Shown in pieces: positions 42,153-52,270 of a stretch of 64,000 nucleotides of DNA (its first letter is position 1; each line of letters opens with the position of its first letter). Both the position numbers and the translations under genes were made by a program. The notes under the pieces are model-generated. The model was not told where the DNA came from. It made no database searches and saw only the letters and a list, made by a program, of their open reading frames with translations. Source of the stretch: Axinella damicornis (taxonomy: Eukaryota > Porifera > Demospongiae > Axinellida > Axinellidae); NCBI GenBank assembly GCA_963931865.1, contig OZ007507.1, forward strand, positions 14,504,450-14,568,449. Direction: 5' to 3'.

Positions 42153-45037
42153 CTGTAAACGTTAAGCTTGGGGGGAATGAGGTTATTACGCTTTTGATGG
42201 GGCATTAAATAGTCTGCACAATAAATGTTTGAGAATTGATACACAAAGATTCTGACATGCGATCCACTGACACTGTACCGTAGTGTCCCCCCCTATTTTG
42301 TACACTACATCCAGCCCAAAGAGGGGAGGGGGCGTATTTTCGAGTACACAATTAGTCTCGATTATACGCACCCTCAAAAAGTTTTGCTACGTTTATGACA
42401 CTGCCAAGGTTCATGTTCACAGTTACAAAAGTACAAACGATCGCCAGTACTGTTCGTGGTCATCGTGCGTGGTCTCCCTACATCGGCGAGAAGAGCTGCA
42501 CTTCAACTCGAGGGCCATAACATTCTAGCCTCGGAACGAGGCTAGCTAATAACATTCACAACGACTTCGCTGTAGCCAACAGCAATACTGTCGGTCATGA
42601 ACCACGGAACATTTACAGGTATTTTCCTGCGGAAGAGTGGCAGCGAGATGACTTGTACCGTCGGCGTCAACGGTGACTACTCGATCTGAGAGACTGTACG
42701 ATCTGCAAAGTTGCGCACGTGTAGGTTAGATATTCCAGAAGACGCTCACCAGGGGGGCGTTATAACGAGTCAAATTACCCTGTGCAAGAACTTGGGTGAA
42801 AAAGAGGGGGAGGGCATATTTTCAAAGGGGGCGTATTAGCGGGACATTACGGTAATAACAAAAAATCACCTTGGTGATGGAGATAGGAGGTTTTTTGTCT
42901 TCCATTGGTAATCATTGTGTGTCTTGACTTTCGTTGGCAATGCATGATGTTGCGTATGTGTGTGTTAATTAGGGTGAGTTGTTAGTATCTTTGCTACAGT
43001 AAACAAATATCTGTGGTCAAAGATACTGTAATGTCAACAATATCTTAGTCTTCCAGAATAGATTCACTATTTATACACAAACATTGACACTTGCTTACCA
43101 TCATCACGGATTTGCACCATTGCACTATCAGTGAGGACGGTTCCATTGCTTTGCAGCCTGCCAAAAAATTGCTCAGTTCCTTCAAAGACACTGTCATTTA
43201 GAATTTCCACTCGCACTACTGTACTGAGGTTTTGAGGTAAAAAGTTGACAGGCGTTGCATTTGCAAGTGTTATGCCCACAAAATCAATTCCAGCTGTAGA
43301 ACAAGGGGGAGAAGAGGAACATGATATGTTACACAAACTAGGTACAGTAATAGGGAGAAGCCCAAGAAGAGTAAACACCGAAGTTACTATGAATGAGGAT
43401 GAGCTTAGCTTGTTTTTGAGCACAACTTTTCAAACACCCTGCACTGTTCAAACATTATTTTGTAGGATATAATGCGTCTTCAATCACTTTCGATTATTTG
43501 TGCAACATTTCCTGTGGCTATAATATTCAATGTTGAATAATATTTGATGCAATGACATCACTGATTTCATCAATAGTACCTACATTATGAAACAGGTCTG
43601 TAGGGATACAGAGTAGAATCAGAATGGATAACAGATCTGTATCAGTTCAGCAATCATTCCGAATCAGACAAGTACACACAGGTCCGTATCATTGCTGTGC
43701 CCAAAACATCTGAGCCAGACTGCACAGGAAGTCTGGAAGGGATCTGTAATCAGATCTGATTCAGATCCATTACAGATCTGATTCGGAATGCAACTTTTAG
43801 CTGTGTAGCGCTTGTTTTGTGTGTAGCTAGATTTAGGCAGATTTAAGAGATGTGGAGATTGTGGAGATTGTGGAGATTGTTGGAAGCTCAGTTGACTCAA
43901 GTTTAAGGACAACTTACCGCTCGGGTCCTTTACATTTGGTGGCAGCGGTGGGATCCACTGCCCGCCAGTTGGCGGTAGGGTCCAAGCGCAAGGTGCAGCA
44001 GGGCTAGGGAGAGAGAGGGAGTGCAGAGAGTCGCGCGAGAGCGACGATCCACTGCCCGCCAGTCGGTGGCGCGGCCAGACCAAGCAGCGGAGCTCTGGTT
44101 GAGAGCCGAGTCGCCGAGCAGTTCTATCGTGGAAAGAGTGAACAGCAGGGTGCTGAACGAGCGCTGTTTGACGGACGTAGCAGAGGGAGGGTTGCTGAGT
44201 GAGCGACTGCCTTCAAGTGTTGAGAGAGGGAGGGTCACTGAGCGAGTGACTGCCTCCAAAACTGTGAGAGGGAGGAGCATTGGTGAACGACTGCCTCCAG
44301 CATTGCCAACAGTACGTGAGCCAGGAGTGTGAGGGTCGTCAGGAGGGGAGGGTCGCCACAAGAGTGCGCGAGGATCGCTGAGCGGGACGCCGGTCGCTGC
44401 CAGAGAAGGCGAGGGTCGCAGGAGGCAAGTGGCGTTGAGGCATGCAAGAGAGTTAAAGGATATTGCAAGACAACTGAGTGTGAGAGGAGCTACGCATTCA
44501 TGGACCGAGGAGCAGACTGAGTTGAGAGCTGGAAACTACTGCACGTATGGAAGGCTGCTCAGCAAGACTAGTTTGCTGTCGCAGAACTAGTTTTGCTGCA
44601 GGAGAAGGGGGGAGGAGTGTGGAGGACTGAACTGTTAATTAATGTTTGCGCAACAGGGAGCCCCTAGTGTGCAGGGTGACTTCTATTGTGTATTGTAGTC
44701 TCTCTGTTGTCGGTCTGTATGGTGTAGCGCTTGTTTGGTATGTAGCTAGATTTAAGAGATTTGGAGATTTGGAAGTTCAGTTATCATTCTTCGGCTACAA
44801 GTTACCGCTTGGGTCCTTTACAGTATGGTACTGGACACAGTAACAAGTTAACATCTTGCAGGAAGGGTGTATGGTGTATACTGCGAATCAAAAAAGGCTT
44901 ACCAGTAGCTGTGCTGTCAGCTGTGTAGAAAATTGCAGTATCAGTCATGTCAAGGCTGCTCCTCACAATTCTGAGTTCTACGAAACCACTATCTTCATCG
45001 GTGTCATAAGTTGCTGGATCAAAACTTAATGACGGAG
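41880..45037 (-). CDS. gene E: Calx-beta domain membrane protein (gene-level entry, partial)
   Basis: On the minus strand, two exons (135 and 195 nt) make one Calx-beta domain, then a 273-nt exon gives a Cys-containing stalk and a transmembrane segment. All borders are phase 1-1. Calx-beta domains bind calcium in Na/Ca exchangers and integrin beta-4, and occur in sponge aggregation factors. With a single domain before a TM this is a surface protein, not a secreted aggregation factor. Upstream it could join the FN3 exons at 51995-56850 and downstream the gene F exons. Both joins are allowed by phase and strand but unproven. Confidence 0.65.
42275..42854. mobile_element. MITE with TACCGTAGTGTCCC termini
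   Basis: The left end TACCGTAGTGTCCC and right end GGGACATTACGGTA are inverted, with further inverted GGGGGCGTAT/ATACGCCCCC-like stretches inside. TA at each edge may be the target duplication. A truncated copy starts at about 59040. Confidence 0.85.
43099..43293 (-). CDS. gene E exon: Calx-beta domain, second part
   Basis: The exon is 195 nt (65 codons), phase 1-1, acceptor gttctacag and donor gtaagc. It encodes GIDFVGITLANATPVNFLPQ, then VRVEILNDSVFEGTEQFFGRL and AMVQIRDDG. The I-x-N/D-D-x-x-x-E-x-x-E-x-F-x-x-x-L signature and the final I-x-DD are diagnostic of Calx-beta. Confidence 0.93.
43804..43934. mobile_element. candidate LTR of a small LTR retrotransposon
   Basis: The sequence TGTAGCGCTTG...TCCTTTACA has TG..CA ends and matches, with changes, 44723-44822. 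Two bases after its end is TGGTGGCAGCGGTGGGAT, a TGG-starting stretch as expected of a tRNA primer binding site. GC-rich DNA without domains follows to about 44600, with a purine tract near 44600-44616. This fits a non-autonomous (TRIM/LARD-like) element, probably damaged. Confidence 0.6.
43935..44640. other. GC-rich non-coding block, likely retroelement interior
   Basis: About 700 bp of unusually GC-rich, GAG/CGAG-repeating sequence between the two LTR-like segments. Frames are open on both strands (44021-44332 plus, 43930-44361 minus), as expected from composition, but none shows a gag or pol motif. Confidence 0.5.
44723..44822. mobile_element. LTR-like segment with GTATGG target duplication
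   Basis: TGTAGCGCTTG...TCCTTTACA is flanked by GTATGG on both sides (44717-44722 and 44823-44828). Own flanking duplication suggests a solo LTR rather than the 3' LTR of the 43804 unit. Confidence 0.6.
44903..45037 (-). CDS. gene E exon: Calx-beta domain, first part
   Basis: The exon is 135 nt (45 codons), phase 1-1, acceptor cttgtgtag and donor gtaagc. It encodes PSLSFDPATYDTDEDSGFVE then LRIVRSSLDMTD, the first strands of Calx-beta, where the acidic TDEDSG turn corresponds to the usual V-x-E-x-x-G. Joined to 43099-43293 it gives a domain of 110 residues, the normal length. Confidence 0.9.
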
Positions 45038-46229
45038 CTACACAAGAGAAAGGAATAATTGTTGTCAGATTAACAGCAATGGTCGTAACAGTATACCCTG
45101 TAGTGTATTACATTGATAAACCTGTGGCAGTACAGGACTATAGAACTTAAGGTGGCGGGCAAGTGATTTTGGAATTAATAATTATGTCATTTTTAAAATA
45201 TGTTGTAACCTGCAAGTCCTGCCATGAATGGAAACCAAATGTGGCAAGCAAACACTTCATGGTAAGTGCTACTTATGTGCCAAGCCAGGATGTTCTGGAG
45301 CAGCAAACAACGCGACAGCGAATTATTCAGCGTTGATGGAATTAAAAAATTTATCTGTACGTCTCAGTTTCATTGCACGCAAGCTACTGCTACTACTCTT
45401 TCTCAGGATCAAGACAGGCCCAGTCTGGAGGGGGCTACGTTGAGTTTATGTAAGTACGCTTCCGAACTAGTCGGATACGGAGTTAACTGTGTTATCGCGA
45501 GGCCAATTTTCCTGTTTTTGTACATATCGCAGGGGAGAAACCACGATGAGACGTTCATTCGACGCCATGTGACAACGTAGCCCTCTCGAGTAACCAGTGG
45601 AAGAGCTGCCTGCGAAGAGTGTTTTAGCTAAATACGTTCAGCTGATTTTTGAGACGTACAGAAAAAACAGTGTTGTATTTCGCCAAGATTTGTAGCTGGC
45701 GTTGTCACGGTATGAAGTACGTATAATGTAGCGCTCAACTAGACATGCTGTCAATGGATGCCCAACAGCCTTGGAAGAAGAAAGGTGGCACAAGATGGCT
45801 GCTGCTGGCGCGCTCTAGAGCGGAAATTTGGAACCACGCCTACAATTATTGCGCGGTCACGCGTATCATTGCTTGCCCGCCACCTTAATTGTGTTAATGA
45901 AACCAAACTAATTGCAGTGAACAGCAAGTTCAGACCTGCCGCCCTCACGCACACTTTTCAACTGAATTTCACCAATCTTTGAGGTACACGTATAAAATAT
46001 ATTCTACCCTTGAGCGTTCATTCATAAGTCTAAATTTGTATGGCAGCAAAGACAAACTTCTACAAAATAATCACGTGTTCACAGGATTTCAATCTGATTG
46101 GTACCGCCACTGGGCAAGACAGAATTAGAGCTTGCATCCAACACCTGCCTGCATAGAACCTGACGCAACCCATCAGAGTTAATTGTGCATTTAATATGCA
46201 GTTCAGCATTTGATGCCTGTTGTATAATA

Positions 46230-46570
46230 GGCGACAATGTGTAGGGAGATAATTGTGCCGGAGGCTGTGGTGGTGGACAGTGAGAGTGTCCGCTCAGGCA
46301 ATGTGTCTGTACAGTCAACCCACCCAGGCCCGTAACCCCGTCCGCAGGGGATCTCCACTTCTGGCAGTGAAACAATCGTGAGAGAGAGAAAGACAGCTGG
46401 AATCGGCTAAGTCCTCTAGCCTGCGCTGTTATATACAGCCTTGCTTCCGCTCCTCTGCCGTGGGCCCAGTGGCTTAGCGGTAAGAGCGTCTGACTAGTAC
46501 TCAGAAGGTCTTGGGTTCGAATCCCAGCTGGTCCCAGAATTTTTTCTGTGGATTATTCTCTCTCTCCAAA
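46230..46570 (+). repeat. composite repeat containing a Thr(AGT)-like tRNA unit
   Basis: At 46462-46536 is a 75-nt unit with A box TGGCTTAGCGG, anticodon arm TCTGA-CTAGTAC-TCAGA (anticodon AGT, Thr), B box GGTTCGAATCC, and an acceptor stem with one mismatch. It could be a tRNA-Thr gene. However, it shares both flanks (GCTCCTCTGCCGT upstream, CAGAATTTTTTCTGTGGATTA downstream) with the damaged copy at 21936-22002, so it more likely heads a SINE-type repeat. Confidence 0.65.
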
Positions 46571-46663
46571 GCTTGCAGAATTAGAGTGCACTCAAATTTC
46601 AATCATCGTATGACCCTCCCCTTTTCTTGCATATTATCTCTGTGTCAAATATTGCCTTGTTTC

Positions 46664-47008
46664 TACGGTACGGGTCTTAAAATTGATGCCAAGATTCGGA
46701 ACGCTTTTCCGGTATGCATACACAGTGCAGCTTCACTGCAAACAGCAAGACTTCTTCCTAAAAACCGGACAGCTTCTTCTGAGAATTGGAAGGTTTCTTC
46801 CAAAGATGCAGAAGGCTTCTTCCAAAGAGCACTGACTTTGTACGTACATATCTAAGTCTCCGAAAAATGGTGCAGCTTCACTTACGGATTTCCGGAGCTT
46901 TGTTCAGTAGCTGCGTTTAGGTCTTCTGGAGACACGTTTGTAACAGAAACCCGGACCAGCGACAAACATTTCCAAATTTTGACATCAATTTTAAAGATGC
47001 ATACCGTA
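46664..47008. mobile_element. MITE with TACGGTACGGGTCTT termini
   Basis: Left TACGGTACGGGTCTTAAAATTGATG is inverted at right as CATCAATTTTAAAGATGCATACCGTA. The interior repeats GGCTTCTTCC-type motifs. Relatives are at 54267-54556 and, degraded, near 32235-32430. Confidence 0.85.
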
Positions 47009-47431
47009 AGCCTGATGATATTCACACATAAAGTCTGATGATATTCACACATAAAGTCTGCATCACAGATTCTGGTAATCCAACTGACATCCTACTACCC
47101 ATATAGAAATGCCAAGCTTGTTACAACCTGGTGGCAAGGTTGTGACAAGGTCACCAGCCTTGTGACAACCTTGTACTTGGTCCAAACAAGCTTGTGACAA
47201 CCTTGTACTGTTAACTCCCCTACCTTGTAACAACCTTGCATGGTTTCAACAAGCTTGTGACAACCTGGTGCAGTTAACTTGCCAACCTTGTGACAACCTT
47301 GTAATATTACCACTTTGGTGAACAACCTTGTGACATCCTGGTATATACCAGTACTGTAATCTAACCTACCTTGTAACAAGCTTGTATGTATGATTTTCCA
47401 CCTAGCTAGCTAGCTAGCTTGGAGAACAGGG

Positions 47432-47617
47432 TGACTGTGTGGCCTAGTGGTTAAAGCACTTGACTGTGGTGTGAGAGGCCACAGGTTCGAGTCCCACCAG
47501 TTGCGCCTAGGAAGGGTTTTTCTCCAGGCTTTCTGGTTTCCCTTCCCAGGAGAGGCTTCAAATAAGCATTAAATTGCTTTCTGCCAATCCTGCCCATCTG
47601 GGGAAATGTTCCTAAAG

Positions 47618-47654
<37 letters not shown>
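47432..47654 (+). mobile_element. SINE with tRNA-like head and poly(A) tail
   Basis: The A box (GTGGCCTAGTGGTTAAAGC) and B box (CACAGGTTCGAGTCCC) lie in the first 70 bp. A body of about 110 bp follows, then a run of 37 A at 47618-47654. This is a textbook tRNA-derived SINE, and the pure A tail suggests recent insertion. Confidence 0.92.
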
Positions 47655-47655
<1 letters not shown>

Positions 47656-47689
47656 ATGGTTGTGACTCCTTCTTTTACAAGTAATAAAA

Positions 47690-47945
47690 AACATTTGAAA
47701 ATGTAACAGGATGTAGGGATACCAGAACGGCAAAAAGTAAGGAAACAAGGTAGGGATGATCGCACAAAACAGTGAAGTATACAACCCCCCTACAGAGATC
47801 TTTTTCCATATACGTGTATAATGAAAAAAGATATGTAGGGGGATTGTATACTTCACTGTTTTGTGCGATCATCCCTACCTTGTTTCCTTACTTTTTGCCG
47901 TTCTGGTATCCCTACATCCTGTTACATTTTCAAATGTTTTTTATT
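47690..47945. mobile_element. foldback element, arms about 115 bp
   Basis: The sequence from AACATTTGAAAATGTAACAGG to the TATACGTGTATAATG core is repeated inverted on the other side with very few differences. The same palindrome is at 63765-64000, a half copy at 2958-3085 and decayed copies near 13700 and 60028-60120. Confidence 0.95.
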
Positions 47946-48835
47946 ACTTGTTCATGTCTTTTTTTTTAGCAGCAGCGCATGCAATTTGCCATCACAGAGC
48001 AGAAGTCAGTGTCCTCACAGGTAGTAGGAGCCCTTGCTTTGGTATATGGACAATATTGACTCCGGTATTCACATTGGCTGAAGAAATCAGACCCAAGTCA
48101 ACCTTTTCTGGATGGATACTAAGGCAGTAGCTAGTAATCTCTGTCTGAACTCTGAAGACTAATATTATTAGCTATACCAGAAGTAGCAAGATTTATATTG
48201 TTGAGTCTTTAGATAGGCATTCAGCCCTCTCACAGAACACAGTAGGTAGTAACATACATAAATTATACGCAGAGTAACCAGAGTTTAGAATTTACCTCGG
48301 CTTTATGAAGATGTCAACACAACGGCGAAAGACACTTCTAATTCAGCGATCTTGAGTAATAATTACGTTCGTTGCTAAGTGATCGCGCATGCGTACAAAC
48401 GAGAAAATGGCGTGACTAAAGAAGCCATAGTTATTGAGTGGGCAGCTGCAGCCGCCTGGTGAAAACTTGGAGGTTGCGAAAAAGCGATGGCCAGGTGCAC
48501 TACTCTGTGTGAAATGCTGCTGTTTCGTGCGAAAACCATCATGAGAGATTGAGTCGACGTTGAGCTAGCCCGTCTGAAGAAAGAAAGAAAGAAGAAGAAG
48601 AAGAAAGAAAAACAATTTGCCCGTTTTGCGAGTACCTGGTGTTTCGCGCCGGTTTTTCGCGACGCGAGGAGTCTTGTTGGTCATGAAAACACTCGAAGAT
48701 GAACGGTAGGTGGTTATAAAGGCTTATAAGTGTACCGTTTCTGAGATTTGGAGAGATTTTTTTGTATTGACATATATTGCGTGTACGTCGTATCCCTACA
48801 TACAGAGTCTACCGACTCTGTGATACTGCATTCAC
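47946..48835. repeat. long repeat, inverted copy of 62937-63764
   Basis: Sequence from TTATTACTTGTTCATGTC through GATCGCGCATGCGTACAAACGAGAAAATGGCGTGAC, a GAAGAAGAAAG tract and GATGAACGGTAGGTGGTTATAAAGGC to ACAGAGTCTACCGACTCTGTGATA matches the right end of the window in reverse, at about 85 percent identity. Together with the foldback element it makes a unit of about 1.15 kb. No open frame is conserved between the copies. Confidence 0.88.
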
Positions 48836-48871
48836 CACATAGCTAGCTTTATTTTCTGTGTAGCTCCAACT

Positions 48872-48975
48872 CAAAAAGCCACAAAGTACATGTACATGTA
48901 TACACACCCTGAGTTAGAAGCTGCTATATCCAGCTTCTAACTCAGGGTGTGCTTACATGTACTTTGTGGCTTTTG
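48872..48975. repeat. near-perfect hairpin, arms about 47 bp
   Basis: AAAAGCCACAAAGTACATGT and ACACCCTGAGTTAGAAGCTG pair with CAGCTTCTAACTCAGGGTGT and ACATGTACTTTGTGGCTTTT. The loop is about 7 nt and only a small bulge interrupts the stem. The size would suit a MITE or a hairpin RNA precursor. Confidence 0.93.
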
Positions 48976-50025
48976 CGCTGCACAAGAGCCACAACAACCT
49001 TCATGACACATTAATTTTGTCAGCACCTGGAGCATGCATGTTCCATCACATGTACATGGTTACCAGTAGCATGCTTCCGATAACTGTACTGGAACCTGCA
49101 TAGACTGGAAAATTCATGCATGGAACTAGCTTTATACCCAGGCCTTCTTACCCCAGCATTTGTCGCTTGTGGCACTAACACGGGGAAGGCCTGGTAGCTA
49201 AAACTTGTCATGTGCAGTGACGTACGTACATGCACATTGGGATTTGGGTGGACGTGTGGCCTGAGGAACTCTGGAGTGCCACCAGTCGCAGCCATGGGCC
49301 ACTGAGTGGTCAACATCAGGCGTTTCTTGGGTTCAGAAAGCTGACCGAGAGCTGTACAGAAAGGATGTGCAACTCCTCCAATGTACAGGTATGTCACGTG
49401 GTTTACCAGGCCTTCCCCCGTGCTAGTACTGCGAGCAACAAACGGTGGGGCGAGAAGTCCTTGGGTGCGAGGCTAGCATGCAACCGGAACATCCATGCAT
49501 GGAAAATAATGCTGTGGAATAAGTCCTGCATATAACGCGTTGCATGTACACTACTTAGTTACTTGGTTGCTAATGTAAACTATGTTTTGATGTCATGTAC
49601 CTCCCAATTTTGGTTGCTAATGTAAACTAATTCATCGTTGTTTGACGTCATATTCACCAATTTGGTTGCTAATGAAACTGTTTTCAGAGCTTCACGTTCA
49701 GGGTCGATCAAAGAGCTTGCTAGCTAGAGTCAGAGTTGGCTACCGGTTGTGGAAACAAGGCGTGCCATCAAGGCGTGCCATCGTATCATGCCCTGCCTTG
49801 ACCTGGAAACCCGGTATGTAGCATCAACAGGAAACACTATACTGGACAGCTGGTGTACGCCATTGGTGCAGACTGAACTTGGGGGCTGCAGCATCCTCTC
49901 CTAACTCTGGGATTATCGCGGGTAAGTCTAGAGTATAATGTACAAACTGGGGCTAGTATGAAGAATGGCTCCTTAGGGTTGAACTAAAGCTAGCACTCCT
50001 TGTGTGTACCGTGACTGCAAGGCAC

Positions 50026-50285
50026 TGAACTGTCTTGATATTTATGAAGCCTGAGAGCCTCTGCATGTAGTACTTACCTCTGAACTGTCTTGATATTTAT
50101 GAAGCCTGAGAGCCTCTGCACGTAGTACTTACCTCTGTAGTTAGTGTTGTGCTTCTAAACAAGTTAGCACGCTTGCTACTTCGACTGTATGCTTTCAAGC
50201 ATTGAAAGAAAAGTCTGGCCAGCAAGTTGATTTTGCGATCAACAACCAAGTTGGTTTTGCGATCAACAACCAAGTTGGTTCACTC
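50026..50285. repeat. short tandem duplications
   Basis: A 55-bp unit (TGAACTGTCTTGATATTTAT...TAGTACTTACCTC) occurs twice at 50026-50135. A 24-bp unit (AAGTTGGTTTTGCGATCAACAACC) occurs about two and a half times at 50224-50282. Confidence 0.9.
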
Positions 50286-51994
50286 CATTCCGCCCGTTGA
50301 GTCTTAGAATTGAGTTCAGACCAAGCCGCTTTTATTATTAGGCAGGCCCCTACCAATCCCCAGACCAGATATATTGTGTGTTCTGCTATTAGGTAACTAA
50401 GCTTTGCCTTGGCCATGGCGTCAAGTAGCTTCGCTCGCCTACTTCCCCCTCATTCACTTAGGTGAGTAATCCTGGCTTCATCGGATGGTGAGTCATGGGC
50501 AGCTGAATACAAAGCCTATATTGCTACACATTTTCATTTGGTGTATGTACCTTGTGCTTCAGAAAGTTTCACTTGGCTATGTTTTGCTCGTTTGTTGCAA
50601 TCCTCGCCCCTAGCAACTAATAATTATGTCATTTCTGCGTGCAATGTGTTAAGACGTTATGTGTTACTCGTTTTACTACAATCATTTCAGGGGCAGTACA
50701 TAGATACTCTATTAGAGCTGTTTAATGATCATACGTATAACACTTTTCTTTATACAGATGAGCTCCTCATACCCAGACAGGAAAAATAATCAGTCCCTTC
50801 CCTCCCTCCCGTGTGATGACACAAGTGGTCATAATTTGTCACACGCTGGGAACTGAAAAATCTGGTATGAGAGACTGTCAAACAGTAGCAGCCTGATCAT
50901 TGTAAAGCCATTATTTATATCCCTCATCATCGTAGATGTACTAGCTTTGTAATTCACTGGAACTGTTTTATCACTCATTACCCCAGGACTTATTTAGTTA
51001 TGTATTGCATTTATTTTTATGTATGCAATGTTCAATGATGTTGGCAAGGTTGTTACAACCAGATGTCCTGCTTGTTACAGTTTCAATTCCAAGGTTGTTG
51101 CATGGTTGTTATAACCTCCTTTCACAACCTTGTTGCTAGGTTGTTGCTAGGTTGTCACAAGGTTGTTACAACCAAATGCCCTGCTTGTTACAGTTGCAAT
51201 TCCAAGGTTGTTTCACCCCGGGTACAAGGTTGTTGCATGGTTGTTACAACCTACTTTCACAAGCTTGTTGCAAGGTTGTTACTACCTTGTGACAAGGTTG
51301 TTGCATGGTTGTTGCAACCTTGGCATTTCTATATGGGTAAGGCTGTTATTGCCAGTTACAGAGACCAGACGAACTCTAGATGAGAGGTAGTTCTGGATTT
51401 GAAACAAAAGCAGTAGAACTAACTATTGAAGGCATACAGTGCTCAGTGAGCCATCATTCCTGGAATTTAACACTTGCAGCTCAGCTCTACTTCAAGTGCA
51501 GGACTAATAGCTCAGAACGTTTTACGTTTACATGTATGCTTGGTGTGGCTCTCTGTTGGCTGTTGTCCTATCTTCGGAGCAGGTTAGTAGCTTGAATGGA
51601 ATGACGCTTTATGAGGGTTGCAGCCCATAATACACGTGAAATTTCACCAGGCCTTCTCCACAAAAGCAACAAATGTAGTGATGGAGGCCTGGGAACAAGG
51701 CTACATGTATGTCAAATCAGGAGCTTATGAGCACTGCAAACAAGCGTCTAACCACAGTGCATGGACTCTAATATCTACGGTCCAACTAGCATACTTGTTA
51801 GGTTCCATGTGGTGCAGAATAATACCGTAGAGGAGGTAGACCACACATAGCTACATAATAAGCACATACATAATTTGAAATAAGCTCATACTTCCTTCCT
51901 GTCCTTATATGCAAATTAGTTACACTAGCTCGATGCTCCTTCACACTGCTTCATAAGCTGCTTGTCAACTATACACCAGTGTTTATCCACCCAC

Positions 51995-52270
51995 CTGTTC
52001 GGAATATTCCACGTACTCTCAAACACTGGGATATGCTCTGAGCAGATACAATGAAGTAGTAGGTGGTGTTTGGTTGGAGCTCCTGAGAGAGGGTGATGGT
52101 AGCTTCCTGACCCAGAGTGGTAGAGGCGTCACTGTAGGTCAGGTTGGTGTAAGATGGGTCTGTACCAAAGTCAATGGTGCAGGTGTACCCTGGCTGCTCA
52201 ACCATGCATACCACGAATGCATTCGTTATGTTGGTTGAGTCAACATCCACACTAAGGACATTTGCGCTGC
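51995..52270 (-). CDS. receptor D exon: conserved beta module
   Basis: The exon is 276 nt, phase 1-1, acceptor ctccacag and donor gtgggt, exactly as long as in receptor A. It encodes VDVDSTNITNAFVVCMVEQP, CTIDFGTDPSYTNLTY and TTYYFIVSAQSISQC. The residues around the marker motif and the Tyr stretch are nearly identical to receptor A. Confidence 0.9.

Larger units (their letters stand above)
47096..51342. repeat. pair of CAACCTTGT-rich elements in inverted orientation (47096-47395 and 51035-51342)
   Basis: Each is about 300 bp made of iterated CAACCTTGTNACAAGG-like words, themselves near-palindromic. One begins ACCCATATAGAAATGCCAAG. The other ends in the reverse complement, CTTGGCATTTCTATATGGGT. 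They are either two copies of one element in opposite orientation or the two ends of a 4.2 kb element. Confidence 0.75.
45060..51960. other. 6.9 kb without recognised exons
   Basis: This is filled with repeats: the composite block 46230-46570, a GGTACG-type MITE (46664-47008), a CAACCTTGT repeat element (47096-47395), a SINE (47432-47654), a foldback plus long composite repeat (47690-48835), a hairpin (48872-48975), MITE ends of the AGGCCT type (about 49130-49480, 51650-51708), short duplications (50026-50135) and a second CAACCTTGT element (51035-51342). If receptor D and gene E are one gene, this is its largest intron. Confidence 0.55.

Noticed and set aside
43930..44361. Overlapping open frames of over 100 codons on both strands
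   Set aside because: GC-rich sequence with GAG/CGA repeats keeps all frames open. More likely the interior of an LTR-type remnant.
46079..46375. 98-codon minus-strand frame with His/Pro-rich sequence as an exon of gene E
   Set aside because: The DNA is part of a block repeated at 22155-22290. The frame shared by the two copies is a different one and stops early.
47690..47945. Bidirectional promoter or gene pair suggested by mirrored open frames
   Set aside because: The mirrored frames are the two arms of a foldback element found elsewhere in the window.
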